Part shown: positions 13,627-24,300 of the stretch, in pieces
How the letters are laid out: each line of letters begins with the position of its first letter
How positions within the stretch are numbered: the first letter of the stretch is position 1
Source of the DNA: Candidatus Thorarchaeota archaeon
GTDB lineage: Archaea > Asgardarchaeota > Thorarchaeia > Thorarchaeales > Thorarchaeaceae
Direction: 5' to 3'
Assembly (NCBI GenBank): GCA_030638785.1
Contig: DAOWDY010000040.1
Location: forward strand, 1 to 28,494
DNA length: 28,494 nucleotides
Program-made: the position numbers and the translations under genes
Notes under the pieces: model-generated
The model's database searches: none
What the model was told of the DNA's origin: nothing
What the model saw: only the letters and a program-made list of their open reading frames with translations

Positions 13627-15441
13627 CTATGACTTTCTTCGTCTACATATCATAACGATTACCAATAGGATTACGAATGCGGCTGCCCCGATTGCACCAT
13701 AGAGTAGCCAATCTAGACCCTCAGGCATGATAGCGCCAACACGGTTGGAATCAGCAGGAGTATCTCCAGTAGTAATGACACGCACTGTGAAGAACACTGG
13801 CTGCTCAGGTGGTAGACCATCAACTCTAGCAGTAAGAGTATCCTGATCTGGAATTGTTGTATAGACAGTTCCTAAATCACTGACAGAGTCAGATACGAGA
13901 ATCTGGTATTCAACAAAATCACTACCATCATAGCGAGACCAGTTAAGCTCTACTGCACTACCGGAGAGAATCGCTGGTTGATATAGTTTGACACCCTGTG
14001 CGGCAAGTGACATATTGACATCTGTTAGGGTGACTTGGAAGAGGTCCTCTTGCCCTGGTTCGGTTGTTCCTTCAACAATCGCTTCTTGAATGTAGCCACC
14101 AGCAGCACGATACACTTCCATTCTATAATCTCCAACATCAGTTCCTGTCAGTTCGAACTGGTATGGAATGTTGTTCATGTATGGCATCAACACCATCTTT
14201 CGACCATCGCGCTCTACAGCTATGGCTGGAAATTCAAGATCAGTTATACCATCTTCACTAACACTGACTTTTCGACCCATTGGATCCGTGATTGTCAAAT
14301 CAACCGGGCTGAAAATATCTATACCTAATAGAAGGTCCAGAAGAGATTCCAGAATAGTAATTAGATCTCCAATGATGCTGTTATATTCATCTCCAGGAGT
14401 GTAGTAGGAGATTCGTGACCATGTTGCATTGTGATCTGGAGAATCTCCTAATTTGGAACTCGTGAAAGTTCCATCTGCGTTAAGAAGGAGATAATCTGTT
14501 GTGTAGAAGTCATCATCGGAATCATATATTTCCCAATTGTTGTAGAAATAGAGTGTTATGGAACCATTTGAATTGTGTTCGTAGTCATATGCATTTACAA
14601 AGTGAGCAGATGTTGCTTCAGAACCATCATACCAAGGTTGAGTTAAGAGGAACACTGCAGGTTCATCTCTTGCCAATGCTTGTGCGATCTTCTCAAACTC
14701 TTCTAGGTTGTTTCCTGAACCAGTTACATCACTTAAACCAAGGAATATCCTCAACCAATTTAGTAGATGCTGAATATTGAAGAATGCTGCAGAACCACGC
14801 CAGAATACATACTGCTCAATGGCACTCTCAGTAACATCTCCATGAGTTTGGCGAGAGATTGTTCTGTTCCATTCGGGTCTAGGTAAATCGAATGCATAGT
14901 CATATGCCATCGGAATTTTACTGGGATCGAAATACCACTCTCTTGCAGCTTGTGCCATACCGCTGCAATAACCCATGAAATCCATATCTAGCGATTCTAG
15001 AATTAGCATGTCAAGAGACCTAAACAGCATGATATCGAGGATACTCACCTCACAAGCAGTTTCAATATCACCATAGAGAAGCATGTGAATCATATTCTGA
15101 ATATTTCGATCAACCTCATCTTCTGTAATAATGATATCACCGAAGTAGTCCGCACTATTTGTGAAGTTGAACGTATTGCGCCACGTAAAGTCCCTTAGCT
15201 GGGTTTCTGCTTCTGTGTACTTATTCTTGAGATCATAACTAAGGTCAGCCATTTGAGCAGTGTAGTCTCTATCCCCAAAGTCTACCAAATCACGATATGC
15301 AGCCTCAGCCCTGAGGAGCGCAAGTTCCAGAGGGTCCTCTGAGTACATTCGGGGTATTCCTTCGTAAGCAGGAATCACAGTAATTGTGACCAGGCCAACC
15401 ATTATCAAGGCGCAGATTAGAATTGTCTTTGTTTTCTTCAT
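13627..15441 (-). CDS. Anchored surface protein with papain-like cysteine protease domain and FN3 domain
   Basis: A 604-residue exported protein. The signal peptide is about 1-27 (KKTKTILICALIMVGLVTITVIPA). A helical region follows, then a region with the marks of a papain-fold cysteine protease: Cys159 in GYCSGMAQAAREW, His280 in SAHFVNAYDYE and Asn301/302 in YFYNNWEIY, in the right order and spacing. An FN3-like domain lies at about 480-570 (VELNWSRYD...FFTVRVI), then a membrane helix (about 575-597) and the basic tail CRRRKS. The ATG at 15441 is chosen because AGGAGG lies 7 bases upstream; the ATG at 15447 would be 1 base from it. AGGAGG overlaps the TAG of the preceding gene, so translation is coupled. 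Protease activity is inferred from the residues only. Confidence 0.8.
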   Translation of the reverse strand: MKKTKTILICALIMVGLVTITVIPAYEGIPRMYSEDPLELALLRAEAAYRDLVDFGDRDYTAQMADLSYDLKNKYTEAETQLRDFTWRNTFNFTNSADYFGDIIITEDEVDRNIQNMIHMLLYGDIETACEVSILDIMLFRSLDMLILESLDMDFMGYCSGMAQAAREWYFDPSKIPMAYDYAFDLPRPEWNRTISRQTHGDVTESAIEQYVFWRGSAAFFNIQHLLNWLRIFLGLSDVTGSGNNLEEFEKIAQALARDEPAVFLLTQPWYDGSEATSAHFVNAYDYEHNSNGSITLYFYNNWEIYDSDDDFYTTDYLLLNADGTFTSSKLGDSPDHNATWSRISYYTPGDEYNSIIGDLITILESLLDLLLGIDIFSPVDLTITDPMGRKVSVSEDGITDLEFPAIAVERDGRKMVLMPYMNNIPYQFELTGTDVGDYRMEVYRAAGGYIQEAIVEGTTEPGQEDLFQVTLTDVNMSLAAQGVKLYQPAILSGSAVELNWSRYDGSDFVEYQILVSDSVSDLGTVYTTIPDQDTLTARVDGLPPEQPVFFTVRVITTGDTPADSNRVGAIMPEGLDWLLYGAIGAAAFVILLVIVMICRRRKS

Positions 15442-15452
15442 TGTCATTCCTC

Positions 15453-18400
15453 CTAATTGAGATAGAACCTCCGTTTGATGTGTTCAGTGCCCATTTGCAC
15501 AGTCACGAACATGACCAGACTTCCTGCAGAGTCATCTCCTTCATATGAAAGGGAGAATTCAGCAAGAAGAGGAGCTTCTGCTTCCGCGGTTACATTCGGA
15601 CGCCATTCGAATGCGTATACATTTCCTCTAGCAGCAGTTGCAACTATTTCGAGAATGGAATCGTGGTCCGTATCTCCGATTGCAATGTCTGTGATATCAT
15701 CGCGGAGTTCTGTTGTGTTCCAAACCATATCATATTCATGTGCAGAACGAGCATAGGTGTCATTCTGTTCAAATACAGCAAGGTATGGGCCGATTCCAGC
15801 TATGAGCTCAAACCAACTATCACCATCAGTATTACCGACATGAATAGCGTATGTAGCATTCACAGTTGGAATAGTCTGGACGTCGTCGTATGAATCCACA
15901 GCATTTGGTATGAACACCTGGATTCCCCAATCGAAACCAACATAGAGTTCATCCTGTGCATCTAAATCATGATCCGCAACATCTATGCAATGTGCACCTT
16001 TGTTGTAGTCGACATAGTTATACTTCGTTTCGTAATAGTTGTCCGTATCATCTTTGTTTTCAAAGATGTGAAGCCAACCATCCTCATTCTCAATATTACC
16101 AAACATGTCAAATTTATAGTCAGAACCAACAACTGCTATGTCTCTAGTACCGTCATTATCAAAGTCACCAGTATGTACGGCCTTGATGTGTGGTTCTCCA
16201 CCTTCGTGTGAATTAAATTCAGCACCCCAAACAGCAGTGTAATTGTTGTCACCAACATTCTCATAGACTAGTATGAGGTTTTCACCGCCTACGATGATTT
16301 CAGGTTTACCATCCTTATCAAGATCCGTGTCAACTCCGACAACGTCAAGATTGTGTACATTTGGAGGTACATAGTGAGTTACTTGACCCATTGGGATTCC
16401 CCAATCAAGCCAATATGCTTTCCAAACTAATTCATAGACATCGTTCGCTACGTTTTCAAATACGAAAACTTCAACTCCTGCAACAACGAGAATCTCTTGT
16501 TTTCCATCAAGGTCTTGGTCGCCAACGGCCATTGATTCTACGTCATCCCAGAAGGTATGTGTGTTCTTACCATCGCTTCGTAATGAATAGAAGTCCGGAG
16601 AGCGCCAAGCTCTTCGATAGGTATTGTTCGCGACCTGCTCGAATGTGTAGATATTCTGATCCATAGAGCCAACAATGACTTCATTGAGGCCATCCTGATC
16701 GGTATCTGCAATTTCTACAGTTAGTGACCAATCATCGAACTTCTCACTATTGTCCCATGAGTCATGAATTTCGAATCCAAGATCAGTTCCTACCTTTTCC
16801 ACCTCAATCATATGAAGATAAGGATTCGAGGTAACAAGGAACGAATCGTGGTCCAGACGTGCTTCCATCCTGAAGATGTCGAGTTCTCGCATCAAAACGA
16901 TATCAAGAACATCATCGTCATTGAAGTCGAGCATCTGTGGTTCAACTGTTCCCCGCTCTGGATTTAATGGAGTTCCTCGCAGATCAGGTTCATAGATCCT
17001 ACGATTTTTCTGCCATTCAGGATTCAATTGGGTCCCCTGATTCTCGTAATAGGTTAACATAGAAGCCTCTGGATCAGCCCCGTAGTATGAGAAATTCTCC
17101 CATCCGTGAGAAACTGTGATATCAACGGTCATATCGAAATCATAGTCGTGGAAACCAACCTTTCCGAAGACCATATCATCGATCTGATCAGTATTGATAT
17201 CTTCGTAGTAGTAGTCTCGTCGATTGAATGAGAAGTAACTTTGAGTATCAGAACTATCCTGTATGAAGTAGTACAAATCCTCACATCCTACAGTGAGGTC
17301 CAAATCTCCATCGTAATCCATATCATGGAACGAGAATCGAGGAATGACATCAGAACCTTCGACTACTGGACGTACCCAGAAGAACTCGCTGTTTGTTGTC
17401 GTAGTATCCCAGAGTGTCCAGACCATTGGCGCACCTGTTCGTTCAAGGAATCTTATTTCATTCAAGACATTAGCAAAGTTCCATGTAAGAATGATATCAT
17501 CATAGCCATTGCCAGTTACATCAGCCACAGCGATAGAGGCATTCGTAACCAGAGCTAGTGTTTCAAGGTTGCCCACTGCAACATTAGTATCGAAGAAACC
17601 AACATCTCTTACATAAAATGGGCTGTCGTCATCACCCTGATTTTCATAATACAGAAGCAATGGGAATCCGGTGGTCTGCACGATTGCAGCTATATCCAAG
17701 TCCCCATCCCAATCTGGATCGAACAGAGCGTAGCTTGAGAACCTCTCAAAGTTAACTCCCGTTACATCGGCACCTGCAAGTAGAACTCCAGCACCTCTCC
17801 ATGTTGGCATTCGTCCTCGTCCATCAAGCTGTACGATATCCCGTATAGTTGAGTCAAGTGTGAATTTGGGTGTATCAGAATAGCTCTCGAAGATGGTATA
17901 CAAGCCGTAAGTATCCTCATATCCAATGTCGTAGGCCAATATTTGTCCGTCAACAGTTCCCATTATGATTGTGTCATAATCTCCCCACAAGAGCGGATAC
18001 GTAATCTTTCCAGCAATCATACAAGTTGTTGATTCAATGGGTCTATCTACTACAACCTCTACAGCGTCAATACCTACAGAGAGACCAGCTTTGACACCTA
18101 TTCTCATGTAGCGCGCATTCGTCCATCCCATCGTTCGAAGAGTGTAATCTACATCGCAACGTAGCTCATACTTTCCTCCGTTGTTGTATGCAACCGTGTG
18201 ATTGAACGGTATTCTCACGAACTTAAGACCATCCTGAGATATTGATATCTCAAATCCTACTCGGTCAGGATTATAGAGTGGCATGTAAACTATAACATCA
18301 AATGCTGGAGTTGCATCTCCAGTGAATTCTTCGTATTCACCAAAGTCAACAACAGCTTCAGATATTTCATCCAACCCTAAATCAAATGACACCTTTACAA

Positions 18401-21314
18401 CACGGCTCAGGACTGTACTTGTAACAAGCAGGTCCCCATCATTTGCAAGAGTCATCATATGAAGCGTGCCCCACTCGAATGACTCTTTATAGTTGTAGAA
18501 TTTATCATAACTCGTATGTCCAACCTCAGTTCCGTCAATAGTGAAGGTCCTTATTCCATCAGTGCCTTGAGCACAATGCAATAATCCATCATTATCAAAA
18601 GCTAGTCCCTGTGGTTGATCACCGGGTACTGCAAATTCAAAATCGTACGTACCATTGAGGTAGAATCTCTGAATTCGGTTGTTACCATAGTCTGCAACGT
18701 ATACCATGCCATCTGGACCGAAATCAATTCCATAGGCATCAAGGAATTGTCCATCACCAGACCCAGCAGAACCCCACGTATACAGGAAGGTTCCATTTTT
18801 GTCAAATACTTGGACCCTATCATTACCATACTCGGTAGTGAAGAGTAGGTTACCGTATGTATTCATGTCATAAATATCATCGAACTCACCAGGATTCGAT
18901 CCAGGTGAACCAAATGCTCGGATGAGATTACCTTCGTAATCAGTAACGTGAATACGATCTCCTGTGTAATCGGATAGAAATATCTCACCATTGTCGTCCA
19001 CATGAACAACCAGGGGGTTACCTCCTCCTGGAAGGGACCAATTCATCAGATATGTTCCATCTTCTGCATATTTGACAATTACACCGCCTAAATAATCTGC
19101 AACGTATATGTTGCCATCAGGATCTTGACCAACATCAAAGGGATATGCCAATCCTCCGTCTGGACCATAGTTGGTACCAATGATATCCTCAAGATAGTAA
19201 TCGAGTACACCGAAAGTGTGAATTCTCTCATTCCCAACATCGACTACTTTGACTAGACCTCGATGATCAAAGTCGATACCCATTGACCCTGCAAATTGAC
19301 CAGGACCAGTACCGGGACTTCCAAATTGTGATACATATAGCCCATCTAATGTGAACTTCTGAACTCGATGGTTATTGGAATCACTCACATATAGCATTCC
19401 ATCAGCTGTAATAGTGGAAAATGAAGGTGAAGAAAATTGTCCATCCCCTACTCCGGTGCTTCCCCATTGGTCCACATATGCTCCATTGCGTTTGAATACA
19501 ATCACTCTGCTATTTCCAGTATCTGTAACATAGATATTGCCTAGGGGGCCAATTGAGATACCTACTGGAGTAGTAAGTTCAGTACTACCAGCTCCGACTA
19601 TTTCATCGTAGATGGTTCCGTTGTAGCGATCCATAACAATTATTCGCTCGTTTCCAGTATCAAGTACAAAGAGTTCTCCTGTTGGTCCAACCTCTAGATC
19701 ATATGGATAATAGAACTGTCCAACTGCACTTCCATTTTCACCCCAAGATGCAATGAAATCACCTTCAGGTGTGAATTTCTGGATTCTGGAGTTAAGTGCA
19801 TCAGCAACATAGAGCATTCCATCTTCGTCTACTTCAACTCCAATAGGACCGTTAAGCTCACCTGTTTCATTTCCTGAAACACCGATGGTCAATACGAAGT
19901 TCCCCTCTGCATCGAGTTTTGTTATTCTATCATTAAGGTATTCAGCAACAAAAACGGAACCATCTGGCGCAACAGCCATACCGTATGGAAACTGTATCTC
20001 ACCAGGAGCCGCTCCTTCCTCGTAATCCCATGTAAATAGAGGACCAAGCTGTTCAGTCGCACCAAAGTCGGTTACTTCCAAATCAGGAGGACCGCCTAAT
20101 GCAGAGGCTCCTCCTATTTCGGGAGTACTCCATGGGTAGGGGATTGTGCCAAATTCTGAAATGCCCTGATCACCCCAACCATAGTCCTTCCTATCAACAT
20201 AAGGATCAACTTCGTATCCAGTATAGACTGGAGGAGTTAGAACTGTAGCACCTTTCTCCCACAATTCGGGCTCACGGTTTAGCTTCTTGACATAGTAATC
20301 TTCAGTTTCCCAATCATAGTGGAATACATAGACACCCTGTCCATAAGCAGATACAGCAAACTCTCCAAATACGTCTGAGTCAAAATTCTCAGAATAAGCA
20401 ATCGCATTTATTGGACGCCAGATTGCATCACCACTTGTCCAGATGAGATTGTAATCATGATGGAGACAAGGTTTCTCTTCAAAGATATACACCTTTCCAT
20501 CTTGACTTCCTGCTATGATCTCGGACTTCATATCTCGGTCAGTGTCACCTATAACGACAGAATTGACCCTATCAGAAATGACATCTCCACTGTTCCAAAC
20601 TGGCTCAAAGTGAATCCAATGCTCTTCCTGGCAGTAAGGCCATGAAGAGTGGTCGATGTAATCAAACACCCACACTTTGTGATCCCAGTTTGCAGCAATG
20701 ATCTCTGTTTGTCCATCGTGGTCGATATCGTTTAGTTCAATATCCCAGACCTGCTGGTCCATAATGAACCCGCTAGTCCAAACTTGCACAAAGATATTAC
20801 ATTCTTCAAGTTCTGAAAATGTGTCATCCTCAATGCCCATTGCTTCATAGATGTATATCATTCCATCCTGACAACCTGCAACAATCTCAAGACGACCATT
20901 GCTATCGCTGTCCATGAATTCGAGATCTGTGATGTCACCACCAAACTCACCATCGCCGCTTTCCCACACATGAACGTATTCCAAGGTGGGTTCGAACCAG
21001 CGATAGATGTGCAATTCTGCATCATTCATCCAACCACCAGAAGTAGCCATGAAGTTGTTACTCTCTGAAACCGCAACAGCTCGAGATGAACCCTGAATAT
21101 TATTGGGTTCCCAGAACTGCTGATAGTCATTTGTCAAATTGAAATCACCATTCAGATTCAAGTTCAAGAGAGACTCGTCGATTGAATCATCAAGATTACC
21201 GATTTCTTGATATTCCACACCCTGTGTGAAATTAGGTAATGCCTGAGGTGCCATTGAAAGAAGTAACAAGGCTCCCAATGCAAATACCATAAGTTTCATG
21301 CTTGTGCGTTTCAT
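15453..21314 (-). CDS. Giant secreted NHL-repeat / FG-GAP-repeat beta-propeller protein
   Basis: A 1953-residue exported protein. The signal peptide is about 1-27 (MKLMVFALGALLLLSMAPQA). Residues about 55-340 contain FG-GAP/VCBS-type blades with calcium loops (DIDHDGQTEIIAAN, DTDRDMKSEIIAGSQDGKVYIF). About 435-970 hold 12 NHL repeats (PYGMAVAPDGSVFVAEYLNDRI and kin), enough for two six-bladed propellers. About 985-1095 is a beta-sandwich segment resembling discoidin-type domains. About 1110-1925 is a second long run of FG-GAP-type repeats (DTDQDGLNEVIVGSMDQN, DFDNDGTRDIAVVGSD). The C-terminus ends in a short beta-rich stretch (HIKRRFYLN) with no membrane helix, so it must be held by partners or released. 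The ATG overlaps the stop of the upstream gene as ATGA. Confidence 0.88.
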   Translation of the reverse strand: MKRTSMKLMVFALGALLLLSMAPQALPNFTQGVEYQEIGNLDDSIDESLLNLNLNGDFNLTNDYQQFWEPNNIQGSSRAVAVSESNNFMATSGGWMNDAELHIYRWFEPTLEYVHVWESGDGEFGGDITDLEFMDSDSNGRLEIVAGCQDGMIYIYEAMGIEDDTFSELEECNIFVQVWTSGFIMDQQVWDIELNDIDHDGQTEIIAANWDHKVWVFDYIDHSSWPYCQEEHWIHFEPVWNSGDVISDRVNSVVIGDTDRDMKSEIIAGSQDGKVYIFEEKPCLHHDYNLIWTSGDAIWRPINAIAYSENFDSDVFGEFAVSAYGQGVYVFHYDWETEDYYVKKLNREPELWEKGATVLTPPVYTGYEVDPYVDRKDYGWGDQGISEFGTIPYPWSTPEIGGASALGGPPDLEVTDFGATEQLGPLFTWDYEEGAAPGEIQFPYGMAVAPDGSVFVAEYLNDRITKLDAEGNFVLTIGVSGNETGELNGPIGVEVDEDGMLYVADALNSRIQKFTPEGDFIASWGENGSAVGQFYYPYDLEVGPTGELFVLDTGNERIIVMDRYNGTIYDEIVGAGSTELTTPVGISIGPLGNIYVTDTGNSRVIVFKRNGAYVDQWGSTGVGDGQFSSPSFSTITADGMLYVSDSNNHRVQKFTLDGLYVSQFGSPGTGPGQFAGSMGIDFDHRGLVKVVDVGNERIHTFGVLDYYLEDIIGTNYGPDGGLAYPFDVGQDPDGNIYVADYLGGVIVKYAEDGTYLMNWSLPGGGNPLVVHVDDNGEIFLSDYTGDRIHVTDYEGNLIRAFGSPGSNPGEFDDIYDMNTYGNLLFTTEYGNDRVQVFDKNGTFLYTWGSAGSGDGQFLDAYGIDFGPDGMVYVADYGNNRIQRFYLNGTYDFEFAVPGDQPQGLAFDNDGLLHCAQGTDGIRTFTIDGTEVGHTSYDKFYNYKESFEWGTLHMMTLANDGDLLVTSTVLSRVVKVSFDLGLDEISEAVVDFGEYEEFTGDATPAFDVIVYMPLYNPDRVGFEISISQDGLKFVRIPFNHTVAYNNGGKYELRCDVDYTLRTMGWTNARYMRIGVKAGLSVGIDAVEVVVDRPIESTTCMIAGKITYPLLWGDYDTIIMGTVDGQILAYDIGYEDTYGLYTIFESYSDTPKFTLDSTIRDIVQLDGRGRMPTWRGAGVLLAGADVTGVNFERFSSYALFDPDWDGDLDIAAIVQTTGFPLLLYYENQGDDDSPFYVRDVGFFDTNVAVGNLETLALVTNASIAVADVTGNGYDDIILTWNFANVLNEIRFLERTGAPMVWTLWDTTTTNSEFFWVRPVVEGSDVIPRFSFHDMDYDGDLDLTVGCEDLYYFIQDSSDTQSYFSFNRRDYYYEDINTDQIDDMVFGKVGFHDYDFDMTVDITVSHGWENFSYYGADPEASMLTYYENQGTQLNPEWQKNRRIYEPDLRGTPLNPERGTVEPQMLDFNDDDVLDIVLMRELDIFRMEARLDHDSFLVTSNPYLHMIEVEKVGTDLGFEIHDSWDNSEKFDDWSLTVEIADTDQDGLNEVIVGSMDQNIYTFEQVANNTYRRAWRSPDFYSLRSDGKNTHTFWDDVESMAVGDQDLDGKQEILVVAGVEVFVFENVANDVYELVWKAYWLDWGIPMGQVTHYVPPNVHNLDVVGVDTDLDKDGKPEIIVGGENLILVYENVGDNNYTAVWGAEFNSHEGGEPHIKAVHTGDFDNDGTRDIAVVGSDYKFDMFGNIENEDGWLHIFENKDDTDNYYETKYNYVDYNKGAHCIDVADHDLDAQDELYVGFDWGIQVFIPNAVDSYDDVQTIPTVNATYAIHVGNTDGDSWFELIAGIGPYLAVFEQNDTYARSAHEYDMVWNTTELRDDITDIAIGDTDHDSILEIVATAARGNVYAFEWRPNVTAEAEAPLLAEFSLSYEGDDSAGSLVMFVTVQMGTEHIKRRFYLN
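18400..20005 (-). repeat. Twelve NHL repeats within the giant secreted protein
   Basis: Each unit has the core P-x-G-hydrophobic-x-hydrophobic-x-x-D/G-G-x-hydrophobic-Y/F-V-x-D-x-x-N-x-R-hydrophobic-x-x-F. Eleven units are clear, and a twelfth, weaker one (LHMMTLANDGDLLVTSTVLS) closes the run. The linkers between several units carry GSxGxGxGQF, typical of the family. Units 6 and 11 are the most divergent. Confidence 0.8.
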
Positions 21315-24300
21315 TTCTTACCAGCCTCCTTCTTTGACTTGCTCTTTGTTGATTTCTTAGTCTTCTTCTTCGGTTTACTATCTCCTCTGATCTTTCTATT
21401 GAAGAATCTCAGAGTTGGAGGTAGAATGATACCAGCGATTATACCAACTGCACCACCTATTACCAGAAGTGACCATGAGGGGAATCCTTCAGTTACTGGA
21501 ACAAGGATTCCTCCAGCGAAACCAGCCTCTTCTCCATCAGGTATACCATCGCCATCGGTGTCTGAGTTTGTTGGGTCGCTGCCGTATGTATGAACCTCTG
21601 TTCCATCATCGATGCCGTCTAAATCGGAATCAGCGTTATCGAACCCACCCGGATCTCCGGTCCATGTGCCGTTATCTGATATCGGTAACGGAGTCATCCA
21701 CGTCTTTATGATATAGAATTCTTCTCCATCACTTAATCCGTCTCCGTCCAAATCAAACTCGTACCCGTCAAGGATACCGTTGTTATTATCGTCTGGATTC
21801 AGAGGGTCCGTACCATACATCAGTTCGAGACCATCTGGTAACAGATCGTCGTCCGTGTCTGAATCCGTCGCAGACGTTCCGAAGAACGCACTATTAGGAT
21901 TGTCAGCAGAAACATAGTCCGCCAAAGCAAACGTCGCTAGTAACAACAACAACGACGTATTGTCTAAGGGATCCGTGTTATTCCAAACCTCTATCCCATC
22001 CGGAATTTCGTCGCCGTCCGTATCATTTGATAATGGGTTCGTTCCCAAATATAACATCTCTTCTCCGTCGCTCAGCGAATCATCGTCGGTGTCCCAATCA
22101 TCGGGTCTCGTGGAGTTTGCTACTTCGAGAGAATCTATCAAACCGTCGCCGTCCGTATCGTTCAGAACAGGACATGAACCCCATCGCAGAGTAATGATAA
22201 GACCCTCGTACGGATAATTAATGATCGAGATATTCTCTATGATCATCTCTTCACCGTCAAGCAAGAAATCTCCGTCCGTATCATTGCTTAATGGGTTTAG
22301 TGGGATAGGATCGTGTCCGGGCCAACCCATAGCAAGGTAGATCTCCTGTGAGTCAGTTAGACCATCATGATCGGTATCGATTGTGATAGGTGAAGTACCA
22401 TAGTCTAGTACTTCATCACCGTCTCCCAGAGGTAGGGTCATTGCATGAGTCGCGTTCGGATAGTCGAACGAATCATGATCTGTATCCCAATCGAGTGGAT
22501 TGGAATTGTAAATCAGTAATTCTTCTCCGTCTCCAAGTCTGTCATCGTCGGTGTCAAACAAACGGGGATCTGTGTGTGATACAAATACTTCATAGCCGTC
22601 ACTTAATCCATCATGATCTGTATCGTTCACGAGAGGATCAGTAAGATACATCAATATCTCCTCGCCGTCAGTCAAACCGTCTGCGTCTGAATCACGGATG
22701 TTCGGGTTGCAATAGAAGTAGAACAATTCTTCGCCATCAGTTAATCCGTCAGCGTCTGTATCGTTTCGGATAGGATCGGTTCCATATACCAGATACTCAT
22801 CACCATCTGTGACCATGTCGTCGTCGGTGTCTGGATCTCGTGGATTTGTTGGAAGCATCCAGTCAAGGTAGTCGGGGAGACCATCGTTGTCTGTATCCGG
22901 GTTTAATGCGTCAGTTCCTGAGCCACCTATTCCAATCAATTCGTACCCGTCCATCAAAAGATCGTCATCTGTGTCACCATCAGTTGGATCTGTTGGAAAT
23001 GGCAGTCTGATTAGTTCGTACGCATCAGTCATGTATTGATATGGTGGGGGAGGATCAGCAGAATCCCTGTCTGTATCTGGGTCGCAAGGGTTAGTATGAA
23101 GGAAGTGGACTATGGGATATCCTTCAATATCAGGAATCGTTGCGTAGAAACCAAAAACCTCTATGCCATCATTCAGATCCATGTAGAATGCAGTGAAATC
23201 AGGATAATAATGATCAGTTTCCCAATTCCATCGCACCGAATCGTCATCTGTGTCTGAATCAAGCGGATGGGTCCACTGGAAGTAGACATAGTCCGAGGAA
23301 TTAACCATTGAAGCATTCATGAATTCGACGCCATTGTCCCACTCAATACCATCGATCAATCCATCGTTATCGGTGTCAGGATTTAGTGGATCTGTTTTGT
23401 CTGTATAGACAACACCACCGATCTCCACACCTTCCACAGAACCATAGGTACCGTAAGTGTGACTTACATCATAGGTGGTATTTACTTCATGGAAATCGCT
23501 CAATAGATCTCCATCAGTGTCCAATTCGTGAGGATTGGTTCCATATATGATACATTCCTCATAATCGGTAAGCCCATCATAATCTGTATCTGGAAGGAGA
23601 AGCTCGGTCATCCAGATGAACAATTCGTCCCCGTCATCCAAGCCATCTTCATCCGTATCCGCGATATGCGGGTATGAGTTGAGAATTAACTCCATGCTAT
23701 CTGAGATGCCGTCTGAATCTGTATCAGCGGAAGCGGGATTAAGATAAGTACCACCAAAGAGTGTGTTCATACGAATTTCAAAGTCATTTGGAAGACCATC
23801 ACGATCGTCGTCTGTCAAATCTGCAGACTCAGTTCCGTATTCAGATGAACTCGTGTCATGGTATATCTCCCACGTATCCGTCCACGGTCCGCCGAAATGC
23901 GTTCCGAATTCCACAAACCAGAGGTCAATACCTAAGTAAAGTGAGCAATAGAGTGTAAGATATGCTCCTACCTCAGAAGTCGAGGTAGCGGCTGGGAAGA
24001 ACTTGGCGCCCGGCGTTATACTCTCATCAGCAAGAGCCATTGTCGGAGCGGCTTCTTCGAGCATTCCGGAAGTTTGCGTGAATAGAAGACCTACGCTAAA
24101 CGTTCCTTTGAAAACGCAAATCAAAATCTGTATGTCAAGGGTTATGGCGATAACTATGTCAAGCAAGAATGTTGAGAGTGAAGGGAGACCCTGTCCTTGA
24201 TACTTTTTACTTATCTCAAATTCGACTGAAAGCGTCAGGATTACGTTCGCTTTAAGTAATGCGTCCACCCACTCTAATATAGTGCCAATTGCAGCACTTG

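Noticed and set aside
20985..21002. GGTTCGAACC, resembling a tRNA T-loop
   Set aside because: It lies inside the coding frame of the giant NHL protein, the flanking bases do not form a T-stem, and no acceptor or anticodon arms can be drawn.
21550..23820. Short recurring DNA words (GTCTGAATC, CATCATGATC and similar) that could suggest an array of repeats such as CRISPR
   Set aside because: The words are unevenly spaced, degenerate and fully explained by codons of the DxDxDG protein repeats.
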